DNA of 61,241 bases from an uncultured Bacilli bacterium (GCA_944332715.1 CALVKN010000003.1:1-61241); one strand, 5' to 3'; positions 27,707 through 37,371 are shown, counted from the stretch's first letter. A program made the numbers and translations. Notes: generated by a model not told the origin, from the letters alone.

Positions 27707-29035
27707 ATGCAAAGACTATTTTATCAAGAATTAGAGGATTGGTATAAAAATTCAAGAAAATATCCAATGCTTGTGGTAGGTGCAAGACAAGTAGGAAAAA
27801 CTTACATAATTAATGAGTTCTGTAAATCTCACTTTAAAAATGTTATTAGTATTAATTTGATGAAAGATAAGAAGTTGATTAATATATTTTCTAATAATGA
27901 TTATTCCTTTGAAGAAAAAGTATATATTTTAGAAACTGTGTTGTATCAAAAAATTAGCGGAGAAGATACCATTTTATTTGTTGATGAAGTTCAAGAAAGT
28001 GAAGATTTCATTGAAGCATTAAAGTTTTTTAATGAGAGCGACGAAACCTATAACATAATATGTGCGGGATCACTTCTGGGTGTTACATTAAGTAGATTTA
28101 CTAAATCATTTCCTGTTGGTAAGGTAATAAAAAAAGAAATGTATCCATTAAATTTTGAGGAATTTTTAATGGCTACCAATAATGACAATTTAATACCAAT
28201 TATAAAAGAATGTTATAACTTAGATAAAGAAATGCCAAAAATTATTCACGATAAATTACTATTATTATATTATAATTATTTGTATTTAGGAGGTATGCCT
28301 GAAGTAATAAAGAATTATGTAGATAATGGTTGTGATTTTGTTAAAATGGATAATAGCATTATAGAAAAAATAGTTAATTCTTATATCGACGATATGGGAA
28401 AATATGTAAAGAACACAAACGAAAGTTTAAGAATTAAAGCAGTATATAACGATATACCAGGACAGCTTGCTAAAGAAAATCAAAAATTTGTTTTTTCAAA
28501 ATTAGATAATAAAGGGACAAGAAAAAGAGATTATGTAACAGCAATTGATTGGCTAATAAATAGTAAATTAGTATTAAAATGTAATTATTTAACTGTACCT
28601 AGTTTTCCTCTTGCAGGTTATGTATCTGATGATACTTATAAATTGTATTTAAATGATTCTGGCATTATGAGTTATTGCTTGAAAATTCCACCATTAGCAT
28701 TTTTACAAAATACTGATTATCCTTATAAAGGTGTTGTTACAGAAAATTATGTGGCAAGTGAATTAGCAAAAAATAATGTTATTTTATATTATTGGACCAG
28801 AAAAGGGAAGAATAAGGGAAATGCCGAAGTAGATTTTATATTACAACAAGGACTTGATGTAGTTCCTATTGAAGTTAAAGCTAGCGATAATGTACGTTCA
28901 AAAAGTTTGAACTTATTTATGGAAAATTTTAATCCTAAGTATGGTATTAGAATATCTACTAAAAATTTTGGCTTTGAAAATAATATTAAGTCTGTTCCTT
29001 TATATGCAGTATTTTGTATAAAAAGTGATGTTTAA
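27707..29035 (+). CDS. AAA ATPase with DUF4143 domain
   Basis: 442 residues, intact. P-loop VVGARQVGKTY at about residues 22-32, Walker B FVDEVQES, sensor CAGSLLG, the family motif YPLNFEEFLMA, and a C-terminal nuclease-like core (AEVDFILQQ, VPIEVKASDN). Proteins of this AAA_14/DUF4143 family are very common in gut bacteria and are often near mobile DNA; their task is not established. SD GAGGTGA. It is a diverged paralogue of the broken gene at 7410. Confidence 0.9.
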   Translation: MQRLFYQELEDWYKNSRKYPMLVVGARQVGKTYIINEFCKSHFKNVISINLMKDKKLINIFSNNDYSFEEKVYILETVLYQKISGEDTILFVDEVQESEDFIEALKFFNESDETYNIICAGSLLGVTLSRFTKSFPVGKVIKKEMYPLNFEEFLMATNNDNLIPIIKECYNLDKEMPKIIHDKLLLLYYNYLYLGGMPEVIKNYVDNGCDFVKMDNSIIEKIVNSYIDDMGKYVKNTNESLRIKAVYNDIPGQLAKENQKFVFSKLDNKGTRKRDYVTAIDWLINSKLVLKCNYLTVPSFPLAGYVSDDTYKLYLNDSGIMSYCLKIPPLAFLQNTDYPYKGVVTENYVASELAKNNVILYYWTRKGKNKGNAEVDFILQQGLDVVPIEVKASDNVRSKSLNLFMENFNPKYGIRISTKNFGFENNIKSVPLYAVFCIKSDV

Positions 29036-29062
29036 TCCATAATAATCATGGATGGTGATTAA

Positions 29063-29248
29063 ATGAAAAATGCACAATGTGATAGTTGTAAAGATGCCAA
29101 ATTTGGAGTAGCTTATATAGATCCAGAAAGTGGTATTCTATGTAGTAAAATTGATACTGATATGGAGTTACCAAAGGGTAAAAAGATACTTGCTCCGAAG
29201 ATATGTACTAAATGTGGTACAACTGAATGGAAGACAATTGATAATTAG
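29063..29248 (+). CDS. Small cysteine-rich protein, function unknown
   Basis: 61 residues with CDSCKDA at the start, a single Cys at residue 27 and ICTKCGTTEW near the end, so a zinc ribbon is likely. SD GGTGATTAA precedes the ATG. I do not recognise the family. Confidence 0.6.
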   Translation: MKNAQCDSCKDAKFGVAYIDPESGILCSKIDTDMELPKGKKILAPKICTKCGTTEWKTIDN

Positions 29249-29249
29249 T

Positions 29250-29276
29250 AAGAGATATTATATCTCTTATTTTCTT
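29250..29276 (+). terminator. Terminator after the small cysteine-rich gene
   Basis: AAGAGATA pairs with TATCTCTT across three bases, followed by T-rich sequence. Confidence 0.7.
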
Positions 29277-29297
29277 GTAGGAAAATATAATGGTAAA

Positions 29298-29337
29298 ATA
29301 GTCAATATATTTTCTTATAGGAAAACATATTGACTAT
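29298..29337. repeat. Long palindrome with 17-base arms
   Basis: ATAGTCAATATATTTTC and GAAAACATATTGACTAT pair over 16 of 17 positions with a six-base loop. The sequence TTTTCTTRTAGGAAAAYATA also occurs as a direct repeat at 29270-29289 and 29310-29329, 40 bases apart. It sits next to the rearranged locus and could mark its edge or be a terminator. Confidence 0.7.
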
Positions 29338-29355
29338 TAAATTTATAAAACTATT

Positions 29356-29516
29356 TTATGAATTTACTATTTCCTTTTCTTTATCTTTATTAAATACTTC
29401 CAATACATTTTTAATTTCTACTCTTAATTCTTCATCTTTTATGAAAAATTCAACTATATGTAAATTTAGAGCATCAGCAATTCTTCCTAATACTGCTATA
29501 CTTAAATGTTGTCGAT
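29356..29516 (-). pseudogene. Remnant of an XRE-family regulator
   Basis: The minus strand encodes LGRIADALNLHIVEFFIKDE, the usual end of an XRE helix-turn-helix domain, then a short charged tail. The recognition helix and start are missing. Homology stops near 29516, where a fragment of a surface protein begins on the other strand, so a deletion joined the two. Confidence 0.65.
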
Positions 29517-29519
29517 GAA

Positions 29520-30083
29520 ATGAAAATTGGTTTGATGTATGTAAGTGATTATGGATTTGCAGCAGCCCCAAGTAATTGGACAACAGAGTTATATAATTAT
29601 GAAAGTGCAATAAGTTTAAATTGGATATATACGGGACTATGGGAATGGACTTTAGTTAGAGGAACCGATTCTAATGAGAATGTATTTTTATTGTATGGTT
29701 CAGGCAATATTGGTGCAGCCTTGCCTGCTGATGATTTTTCGCTCCGCCCTGTTTTCTACCTTCAATCTTGGATATTATATTCTGGTGGAGATGGAACTCA
29801 AGAAAATCCATACAGAATTTCTTCTCCGGAGAATTTAATTAGTTTCACAATTGATGGAACTAGTTATTATGCTGAAGAAGGAATGACATGGGGTGATTTA
29901 GTTAATAGTATATATAATATATTAAATATAAAGTGTAATGATAGTTCTTGTTTTTATGCTAATTTAGATGCTTACGGAAATAACGTAATTCGTTTTGATG
30001 ATGTTGATGTTATTTCTTCTGATTTTATTCTTGAAGAAGATTATACGATACGGCATGTTTATAATGGTGGTGGTGGAAACTAA
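29520..30083 (+). pseudogene. C-terminal remnant of the large surface-protein family
   Basis: Begins inside the family domain (IGLMYVSDYGFAAAPSNW, where the intact protein at 2766 has IGLMYPSDYGYAASPDAW). It continues through WIYTGLWEWTLV, LRPVFYLQSW and ENPYRIS, then a further 80-residue module starting YYAEEGMTWGDLVNS. No SD precedes the nominal ATG, and the signal anchor and first half are gone. The variable-looking stretch is not C-ending here, unlike 4179-4265. It could be translated only from a fortuitous start. Confidence 0.7.
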
Positions 30084-30093
30084 TTATCTTTTG

Positions 30094-30122
30094 AAAAGCC
30101 CTTATTTCTAAGGCTTTTTTCT
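30094..30122 (+). terminator. Terminator before parA
   Basis: AAAAGCC and TTA pair with TAA and GGCTTTT around TTTC, followed by Ts. Confidence 0.75.
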
Positions 30123-30210
30123 TTTAATTTAAAAATAATTCTTAAAAACATTTCAAAATGAAGTGAATGTATGATAAAATAGAAGAGTACAAAAGTTATA
30201 GAGGTGTAGT

Positions 30211-30996
30211 ATGGCAAAAATAATATCACTTGTTAATCAAAAAGGTGGAGTTGGTAAAACAACTACTAGTATAAATTTATCGGCAGCATTAGGTCAACTT
30301 GGGAAACGTGTGTTACTTATCGATATGGATCCCCAAAGTAATGCTACAACTGGGTTAGGGTTAAACTCTAATGATTTTAAAAATGATATTTATGAACTAA
30401 TTACAGGTAAATGTGAAGTAAAGAAAGTTATTAAGAAGACTAAGTTTCATAATTTAAGTATTATACCTGCAACTATTAATCTTGCTGGTGTAGATGTTGA
30501 ATTTGTTAAGATGATGTTAGAAGATAAAGAATTTCAACAAAATATGCAACTTAAGTTGAAGTTAGATGAAATTAGGGATAATTATGATTATATAATAATT
30601 GATTGTCAACCATCACTGGGATTAGGTACAATGAATGCACTAGTAGCAAGTGATAGTGTAATTATTCCAGTGCAATGTGAGTTTTTTGCACTTGAAGGTA
30701 TTACGCAACTCTTAAATTCAATAATCATGGTCCAATCTAGTATGAATCCGGATTTAAGAATTGAAGGAGTGCTACTTACAATGCTTGATGGTAGAACTAA
30801 TATAGGGCTTGAAGTAATTGAAGAAATTAGAAAATATTTTAAAGATAAAGTATTTAATACAATTATTCCAAGACTTGTAAGATTAGTTGAAGCGCCATCT
30901 CATGGAAAACCAATCAATGAATATGATCCTACAAGTAGAGCAACTGAAGCATATCATAACTTGGCGAAGGAAGTGATTAGTAGAGATGGAAACTAA
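30211..30996 (+). CDS. parA: Chromosome partitioning ATPase ParA/Soj
   Basis: 261 residues. Deviant Walker A KGGVGKTTTSINL near residue 11, IDMDPQSNATTG, and Walker B YIIIDCQPSLG. Works with ParB to separate origins and, in sporulating relatives, feeds into sporulation control. It overlaps parB by 11 bases. The SD is AGAGGTG. Confidence 0.95.
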   Translation: MAKIISLVNQKGGVGKTTTSINLSAALGQLGKRVLLIDMDPQSNATTGLGLNSNDFKNDIYELITGKCEVKKVIKKTKFHNLSIIPATINLAGVDVEFVKMMLEDKEFQQNMQLKLKLDEIRDNYDYIIIDCQPSLGLGTMNALVASDSVIIPVQCEFFALEGITQLLNSIIMVQSSMNPDLRIEGVLLTMLDGRTNIGLEVIEEIRKYFKDKVFNTIIPRLVRLVEAPSHGKPINEYDPTSRATEAYHNLAKEVISRDGN

Positions 30997-31867
30997 GAAA
31001 AAAGCATTAGGTAAGGGGCTTGAACAATTATTTTCAAATACAGTAATTGATTTTGATAATTTTGAAAAAGATATTGTTGAAGAAAATGAAAATAATGTAA
31101 CAGAAATAAAGATTGATGATATTAGAAGTAATCCTTATCAACCTAGGAAGACTTTTGATATTGAATCTTTAAATGAACTTGCTAAGTCTATTAAAGAATA
31201 TGGAGTAGTGCAACCAATTATTGTTAAGAAATCTATTAAAGGATATGAGCTTGTTGCAGGTGAAAGAAGAACTAAGGCTGCTAAGATTGCGGGCTTAAAA
31301 AAGATACCAGCAATAATTAAAGATTTTGATGATCAAGAAATGATGGAAATAGCACTAGTTGAAAATATTCAAAGAGAAGATTTAAATCCAATAGATGAAG
31401 CAACATCAATAAGTAATATAATTAAATTAAGAGGATATACGCAAGAGGAGTTTGCTAATAAATTTGGTAAGAGTAGAAGTTATGTTACCAATATTTTAGG
31501 GTTACTTAAATTACCAGATGAAGTAAGAAAGTTAGTTGAAAAACGTAGTTTATCTATGTCTCATGCTAGAGTATTAAGTAAGATGGAAGATGAAGAAAAA
31601 ATAGTAGAACTTGCTAAAAGAGTTATAACTGATAGTTTAAGTGTTCATGAGCTTGAAAAGTTAAGTCAAGAAGAAAAGGCTGATACCAAAAAGAATAAAA
31701 GTAAAAGCAATTATGATACTAAATATAGAATGTTTGAAAATATAATTATGGATGCACTTAATACAAAGGTCAGGGTACATAAAAATAAAATTGAGGTATA
31801 TTTTGATGGGGTAGGAGAACTAGAAGATATTTTAGCAAAAATGCATATAGATATTGAGGATGAATAA
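30986..31867 (+). CDS. parB: Chromosome partitioning protein ParB/Spo0J
   Basis: 293 residues. N-terminal CTPase domain with NPYQPRKTFD and VAGERRTKAAK, central helix-turn-helix TQEEFANKFGKSRSYVTNIL, and C-terminal dimer domain. It loads at parS sites. I saw no full consensus parS in this window. Confidence 0.95.
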   Translation: METKKKALGKGLEQLFSNTVIDFDNFEKDIVEENENNVTEIKIDDIRSNPYQPRKTFDIESLNELAKSIKEYGVVQPIIVKKSIKGYELVAGERRTKAAKIAGLKKIPAIIKDFDDQEMMEIALVENIQREDLNPIDEATSISNIIKLRGYTQEEFANKFGKSRSYVTNILGLLKLPDEVRKLVEKRSLSMSHARVLSKMEDEEKIVELAKRVITDSLSVHELEKLSQEEKADTKKNKSKSNYDTKYRMFENIIMDALNTKVRVHKNKIEVYFDGVGELEDILAKMHIDIEDE

Positions 31868-32073
31868 TGGAAAAACTAGTTGAATTTACTTTAGGTGATG
31901 AAGTCATCATGAAAAAGCCTCATGCATGTGGTACTAATTTGTGGACAATTTCTAGAAATGGAGCAGATATAAAGATTAAATGTAATGCTTGTGGTAGAGA
32001 AATAATGATGGATAGATTAGAATTCATGCGTAAACTTAAAAAGGTGATTAAGAATGAAGAAACTAAAGGTTAG
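31867..32073 (+). CDS. DUF951 protein
   Basis: 68 residues, FTLGDEVIMKKPHACGTNLW and IKCNACGREIMM with Cys residues arranged like a zinc ribbon. This small family commonly lies between parB and ychF in Bacillota, as here. Function unknown. Its ATG shares one base with the parB stop. Confidence 0.85.
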   Translation: MEKLVEFTLGDEVIMKKPHACGTNLWTISRNGADIKIKCNACGREIMMDRLEFMRKLKKVIKNEETKG

Positions 32074-33595
32074 AGAAAAAATAGGATTACATCCTGTAAT
32101 GATGCTTCTTATTTTATGTTTTGCAGTAATCATTTTAAGTGGTGTATTAAGGTTTTTTAATGTACAAGCAACATATAGTAGAGTATCTAGTGTTACAGGA
32201 GATTATCAAGTAACTACAGAAGCTGTTAATTCGCTTTTTAGTTTAAGTGGTTTAAAGTATATATTTACATCCACTGTTGCTAATTTTGCTAATTTAGCAG
32301 TTTTATCTAATTTGATTATTATTCTTATTGGTATAGGGATAATGGTTAAGAGTGGTTTTTTAAAAACAGTAATAATATTACTTACGAAGAAGGCAAAGAA
32401 AACAACAGTTACTTTTGTTTTAGTTCTTGTTTGTATACTTGCAAGTATTGTTGGTGATTTATCATATGTTGTTTTAATTCCTCTGAGTGCACTACTATTT
32501 TTATATGGAAAGCGTAGTCCAATGATAGGTATTATTACTTCTTTTGCAGCCCTTACTTGTGGAAGTGGGATTAGTTTTTTCTTAACAAGTGTTGATTCTA
32601 GTTTGATTACTATGACTTTAACTAATGCTCATATTATTATGCCGGAATATGCAATTGGGCAATTTAGTTATATTCTAGTTATGTTTGTTTTAATTGTTGT
32701 AATGAGTATTATTATAACAAATATTAGTGAAAACCATATTGCCAAAAGGGGACCTAAGTATGAGTTTCCTGAAGAAGAAGTGGAAGAAGAATTAGTAATT
32801 ACGAAAAAGAAAATGCGTGGTTTATTATTTTCTTTAGGGGCAGGACTTGTGTATCTTTTGATATTTATTTATAATATTATTCCAGGACTTCCATTTTCAG
32901 GTAATTTACTTGATTATAGCCAAACATTATATATAGATAAATTATTTAGTTATGATTCATTCTTTAGTAATGGCTTTGTCTTTATAGTTGCAGTATTATT
33001 TGTAATACTAGGTCTTGCTTATGGAATTGGTGCTAAAACAATAAATAATAATAAAGAATTTATTGATGCCTTAGGTCATTCTTTAGATGGAATTGGTAAA
33101 ATACTAGTAATGATATTTGCTGTATCAATATTTATTAATATATTTAAAGAATCTAATATTGGTAATGTAGTTGCAGCAGCATTTGCTAATTTGATAAGTA
33201 ATTCTAATTTTGGAGGGTTACCACTTTTGATATTATTGTTCTTAGCAACTGTTATTACATCATTATTCTTGCCAAGTGCCTTAAATAGTTGGTCGATATT
33301 ATCTGCGACAGTGCCAACATTTATGGAAGCGGGTGTTAGTCCAGAATTTGCTCAACTTGCATACCGTTTGGGTGGTTCTGTTGCTATTGGACTTACACCA
33401 GTATTTGTATATTTTATAGTATATTTAGCATTTATGGAAAATTATAATCAAAGTAATAAACCTATAACTATGGGAGAAGCATTAAAGTACCAAATGCCAT
33501 TTGCTTTAATTAGTTTAGTAACTTTCTTAGCATTAATAATTGTTTGGTATATAACAGGTATTCCTTTAGGGGTAGGTGCTGGAGTTGCTTTATAG
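32054..33595 (+). CDS. AbgT-family transporter
   Basis: 513 residues with about 11-12 membrane helices. Matches the AbgT (p-aminobenzoyl-glutamate) family in overall pattern, with DLSYVVLIPLSALLF, LTCGSGISFF, FLPSALNSWSILSA and the C-terminal FVYFIVYLAFMENY. Members carry aminobenzoyl-glutamate or export sulfonamides, and the substrate here is unknown. It overlaps DUF951 by 20 bases, so it is coexpressed with parAB. Confidence 0.85.
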   Translation: MKKLKVREKIGLHPVMMLLILCFAVIILSGVLRFFNVQATYSRVSSVTGDYQVTTEAVNSLFSLSGLKYIFTSTVANFANLAVLSNLIIILIGIGIMVKSGFLKTVIILLTKKAKKTTVTFVLVLVCILASIVGDLSYVVLIPLSALLFLYGKRSPMIGIITSFAALTCGSGISFFLTSVDSSLITMTLTNAHIIMPEYAIGQFSYILVMFVLIVVMSIIITNISENHIAKRGPKYEFPEEEVEEELVITKKKMRGLLFSLGAGLVYLLIFIYNIIPGLPFSGNLLDYSQTLYIDKLFSYDSFFSNGFVFIVAVLFVILGLAYGIGAKTINNNKEFIDALGHSLDGIGKILVMIFAVSIFINIFKESNIGNVVAAAFANLISNSNFGGLPLLILLFLATVITSLFLPSALNSWSILSATVPTFMEAGVSPEFAQLAYRLGGSVAIGLTPVFVYFIVYLAFMENYNQSNKPITMGEALKYQMPFALISLVTFLALIIVWYITGIPLGVGAGVAL

Positions 33596-33606
33596 GGGGT
33601 GTATTT

Positions 33607-34707
33607 ATGAGTTTAAAAGCAGGAATTGTAGGACTTCCTAATGTTGGTAAGTCAACACTATTTAATGCGATAACAAAACAAAATATTTTGGCTGCAAATT
33701 ATCCATTTGCAACAATTGAACCAAATGTTGGGGTAGTTTTTGTACCTGATACAAGAGTGGACTTTTTAGCTAATTTATATAAACCTAAAAGTGTTGTTCC
33801 AACGACATTTGAGTTTACAGATATTGCAGGACTTGTTAAGGGAGCATCAACTGGTGAGGGATTAGGAAATAAGTTTTTATCCCACATAAGAGAAGTTGAT
33901 GCAATTGTTGAAGTAGTTAGATGCTTTGATGATGCTAACATAACACATGTTACCGGTAAGACAGATCCGGTGAGTGATATTGAAATTATCAATATTGAAC
34001 TGGTTTTAGCAGATTTAGATGTAGTAAATAATAGATTAGGGAAGATTGAAAAGAAGGCTGAAGCAACTAAAGATAAAGTAATGCAAGCGGAAGTAGATGT
34101 ATTAAAAAAATGTAAAATTAATTTAGAAAATAATGTACCTCTTAGGAGAATTAGTTTTGATGATGATTCTTTAGCAATACTTAAGAACTTTAATTTGCTT
34201 ACAATAAAACCAATAATATATGTTGCTAATGTGGATGAGGAATCGATTGTTGTTGGTGATAATGAATATTCTTTGAAACTTAAAAATTATGCTGAGGCAG
34301 AAGGTGCTGGTGTAATTGTGATGTGTGCTAAACTAGAAGCGGATCTTGCGGGATTACAAGACGAAGAGAGAGATGAATTTTTAGCAAGTGTAGGTATAAC
34401 TAATAGTGGATTGGATAAATTAATATTTGCAACATATAATTTATTAGGACTAGCAACGTTCTTTACCGCAGGAAGTGATGAAGTAAGAGCCTGGACATTT
34501 AAACAAGGCATGAAAGCACCAGAATGTGCAGGAATTATACATAGTGATATGATGCGAGGCTTTATTAAAGCTGAAGTAATGAGTTTTGATGACTTAAAAG
34601 AATTAGGTGATGAAAAACGAGTTAAAGAAGCCGGTAAGTTGCGAATTGAAGGAAAAGAGTATATAATTAAAGATGGAGATATATGTTATTTCCGATTTAA
34701 TGTATAA
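33607..34707 (+). CDS. ychF: Redox-regulated ATPase YchF (OBG family)
   Basis: 366 residues from the ATG at 33607 (SD TAGGGGG), giving MSLKAGIVGLPNVGKSTLFN. G1 is GLPNVGKST, G3 is DIAGLVKGAS, and G4 is NVDE in place of NKxD, the hallmark of ATP-preferring YchF. A TGS domain ends the protein (FIKAEVMSFDDL, YIIKDGDICYFRFNV). It binds the ribosome. Usual position between parB and rpsF. Confidence 0.96.
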   Translation: MSLKAGIVGLPNVGKSTLFNAITKQNILAANYPFATIEPNVGVVFVPDTRVDFLANLYKPKSVVPTTFEFTDIAGLVKGASTGEGLGNKFLSHIREVDAIVEVVRCFDDANITHVTGKTDPVSDIEIINIELVLADLDVVNNRLGKIEKKAEATKDKVMQAEVDVLKKCKINLENNVPLRRISFDDDSLAILKNFNLLTIKPIIYVANVDEESIVVGDNEYSLKLKNYAEAEGAGVIVMCAKLEADLAGLQDEERDEFLASVGITNSGLDKLIFATYNLLGLATFFTAGSDEVRAWTFKQGMKAPECAGIIHSDMMRGFIKAEVMSFDDLKELGDEKRVKEAGKLRIEGKEYIIKDGDICYFRFNV

Positions 34708-34721
34708 AAAAGGAGGATTAG

Positions 34722-35366
34722 ATGAAAGATAATTTGGTAAGTAAAACATTTTTATGGATGTGTTTTGGTTTACTTGTTACTTTTCTAACTGGTTATTTTG
34801 TTTCACATAGTGAAGTTATGTTAGAAAATATTTATGGTGGTATGAGTTACTGGATATTTGTTATAGTAGAACTTGTACTTGTAATAGTATTATCTGCGAG
34901 GGTAATGAAAATGAAACCTGCAACAGCGAAGGTATGTTTCTTGCTTTATTCGTTTGTTAGTGGTTTAACATTTGCATCAATATTTGTTTATTATGCAATA
35001 GATTCAATTATGTTAATATTCTTAGTTGCAGCAGTTATTTTTGCTGTTATGGCTTTGATTGGATATACTACAAAAGTAGACTTAACACGCATTGGGACAT
35101 ATTTATTCTTTGCTTTAATTGCAGCATTAATTACAATGATTATTAATATATTCTTAGGAAGCTCAACGCTTGCAATGATTATTTCTGTTGTATGTGTTTT
35201 AATATTTATTGGTATCACTGCATACGATGTGCAAAAAATTAAGATGTTAGAAAATAGTGGACTCCCAAAAGAAAATTTAGCAATTTATGGAGCACTTGAT
35301 TTATATTTAGATTTTATTAATTTATTTTTACATTTGCTACAACTTTTTGGCCGTTCTAGAGATTAG
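34722..35366 (+). CDS. Bax inhibitor-1/YccA-family membrane protein
   Basis: 214 residues with seven predicted helices. Family features are SKTFLWMCFGLLVTFLTGY at the start, FVSGLTFASIF, and IGITAYDVQKIK with the conserved Asp, then GALDLYLDFINLFLHLL. BI-1 homologues conduct calcium in a pH-dependent way. SD AAGGAGG. Confidence 0.9.
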   Translation: MKDNLVSKTFLWMCFGLLVTFLTGYFVSHSEVMLENIYGGMSYWIFVIVELVLVIVLSARVMKMKPATAKVCFLLYSFVSGLTFASIFVYYAIDSIMLIFLVAAVIFAVMALIGYTTKVDLTRIGTYLFFALIAALITMIINIFLGSSTLAMIISVVCVLIFIGITAYDVQKIKMLENSGLPKENLAIYGALDLYLDFINLFLHLLQLFGRSRD

Positions 35367-35373
35367 GTGAATT

Positions 35374-36135
35374 ATGGATACAATATTAAAAAGAGTAATG
35401 GCTTTTATTATTGATACATTTATTATATTAATAATTTCAAGTTCGATAAGTATTATTGGATTTATAAATCCTTATAAAGATGAATATGAAAATGCTTATA
35501 ATGAATATACAGAACTCGTAACAACAATTCAAGAAGAAGGATCTGGTGTTGATACGGATACTTATGAAGATGGTCTTATTGCATCATATTATAATGTTAA
35601 TAAATATAACGTTGTAAGAAGTGGTATTTCAATAGTTTGTACAATTTTATATTTTGGTATTTTACAATATGCTCTTAAAGGGCAAACAATTGGCAAGAAA
35701 ATTATGAAAATAAGAGTGGTTGCTAATAAGGATGATAAGAAGTTAAATGTTGGTAATTACTTAATTCGTTCAGTTATTCTTAATAATGTCATATTTTCAA
35801 TATTATTTATTGTAGGTATCTATTTATTTGATGCATCTGGATATTATAGTTATTCATCAATTGTTAGTTATTTACAAATGTTAGTACTTACAATTATAAT
35901 GTTAATGGTTGTTCTTCGTAGAGACTTCCGTGGTCTTCATGATTTTGCTGCGGGTACAAAGGTAATTGATTTAAATCCTGTGGTAGTAGAAGAAAATAAA
36001 GAAGAAGTAAAAGTAATCGAAACTAAAGAAGTTAAAGAAAATAAAGAAAGTAATACAAAAAAGAAAACTACTACTAATACTAAGAAAAAGACAAGTAATA
36101 AATCTAAGACTAAGAATTCTAAAGAAAAGGAATAA
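35374..36135 (+). CDS. RDD-family membrane protein with lysine-rich tail
   Basis: 253 residues. Four membrane segments, with the RDD region MAFIIDTFIILI and the later LRRDFRGLHDFAAGTKVID. The last 45 residues are Lys/Glu/Thr repeats (KKKTTTNTKKKTSNK), probably cytoplasmic. Function unknown; it starts eight bases after the BI-1 gene. Confidence 0.8.
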   Translation: MDTILKRVMAFIIDTFIILIISSSISIIGFINPYKDEYENAYNEYTELVTTIQEEGSGVDTDTYEDGLIASYYNVNKYNVVRSGISIVCTILYFGILQYALKGQTIGKKIMKIRVVANKDDKKLNVGNYLIRSVILNNVIFSILFIVGIYLFDASGYYSYSSIVSYLQMLVLTIIMLMVVLRRDFRGLHDFAAGTKVIDLNPVVVEENKEEVKVIETKEVKENKESNTKKKTTTNTKKKTSNKSKTKNSKEKE

Positions 36136-36151
36136 AACCTTTTCTTTTTTT
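36121..36151 (+). terminator. Terminator of the ychF-RDD run
   Basis: AAAGAAAAGG pairs with CCTTTTCTTT around the stop codon of the RDD gene, followed by Ts. Confidence 0.75.
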
Positions 36152-36219
36152 CTGGTAATTGACAAAATGATACAATTATTATACTATTGATATAGTAGAG
36201 ATACTAGAAAGGATAGTTT

Positions 36220-37371
36220 ATGAAAAATTCAAAGATTACATCTATTGAACTGTGGCGTTTTATTTTTACTGTTGCTATTGCTTTGGGGCATTTAAACACG
36301 TTTATATGGCGTGAGACTGGTGAAAATTTAATATTTACTGGCGGGCGTGTTTTAGCATTTTTCTTATTTTTATCCGGCTATTTTTTGATGGCACATTATA
36401 AAAAAGTAAAGATAAATGGTAGCAATAAGGATGAAGCACCATCAAAACAAGCGTGGAAATATGCAGGTGGAAGATTTAAAGCATTATATCCAGCATTATT
36501 TATGGGGGTATTACTAGCATTTATTGTAAGAAATGCAATAAATGGGACAAAAATAACACAAATATTTGGAGTGTTTATGGATTCTATTTGGGAATTTTTA
36601 GGTATTTCCCAAATTGGAGCAGTAGGGCTTTTAGAACTTAAAACACTTACATTTGATACAACATTAGGGGTTTCACAACTTTGGAATGGCCCGCTTTGGT
36701 ATATTTCTGCATTAATTGTTGCTAGTTTAATTCTTTATTATGTAGTTTCTAAAAGTGAAGATTTCTTTACTGGATTTTTTGCTCCAGTGTTTATCATTTT
36801 AACTTATGCTAGTGCTGGTTTAACTAGTGCCGGTTGGGATAGAACAATGGTTAATGCTATAGGATTTCCAAATGGACTTGCCAGAGTTATGGCTGGTATG
36901 TGTTTAGGAATGTTAATGTATTATGTTGTGGAGTATTTTAGAAAGAAAAAATTTAGTGAAGTAATGACTATGGCATTTAGTTTGCTGCATATTGGAATAG
37001 CCATATTCTTCTTATATACCATTTATGCGGGAATTACATGGAGCGAATTTACTAATGGCATAATATTATTTGCCTTTGCTGTAGTTTTACTTACAAATAA
37101 AGATTATATTTCAGTTTTATATAATAAGAGTAGTGTATGTGCATTTTTAGGAAGGTTATCACTTTATTATTATGCAATACATATAGTATTTGTTTTCTTG
37201 CTTGCATATTTATTCCCAGAAATGAGTTATCATGCAAGTATCATATTTAATATTCTATTTACAACTTGTGCTTCATTTATTGTAATGTGTATTGATGATT
37301 ATGTAATAACACCGATATTTAGAAGACCAAAAGAAGAAGTAAAGAAAGTTCCTAAAAAGAAAATAGCTTAA
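36220..37371 (+). CDS. Acyltransferase-3 family membrane protein
   Basis: 383 residues with about ten helices. The N-terminus TSIELWRFIFTVAIALGHLN carries the Arg and His of the acyltransferase-3 active region, and RVLAFFLFLSGYFL follows. Such proteins acetylate cell-wall or surface sugars. Likely its own transcript, with terminators on both sides. Confidence 0.85.
   Translation: MKNSKITSIELWRFIFTVAIALGHLNTFIWRETGENLIFTGGRVLAFFLFLSGYFLMAHYKKVKINGSNKDEAPSKQAWKYAGGRFKALYPALFMGVLLAFIVRNAINGTKITQIFGVFMDSIWEFLGISQIGAVGLLELKTLTFDTTLGVSQLWNGPLWYISALIVASLILYYVVSKSEDFFTGFFAPVFIILTYASAGLTSAGWDRTMVNAIGFPNGLARVMAGMCLGMLMYYVVEYFRKKKFSEVMTMAFSLLHIGIAIFFLYTIYAGITWSEFTNGIILFAFAVVLLTNKDYISVLYNKSSVCAFLGRLSLYYYAIHIVFVFLLAYLFPEMSYHASIIFNILFTTCASFIVMCIDDYVITPIFRRPKEEVKKVPKKKIA

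Noticed and set aside
30211..31867. parS site near parAB
   Set aside because: No sequence close to TGTTTCACGTGAAACA was noticed; absence in this window says nothing about the rest of the chromosome.
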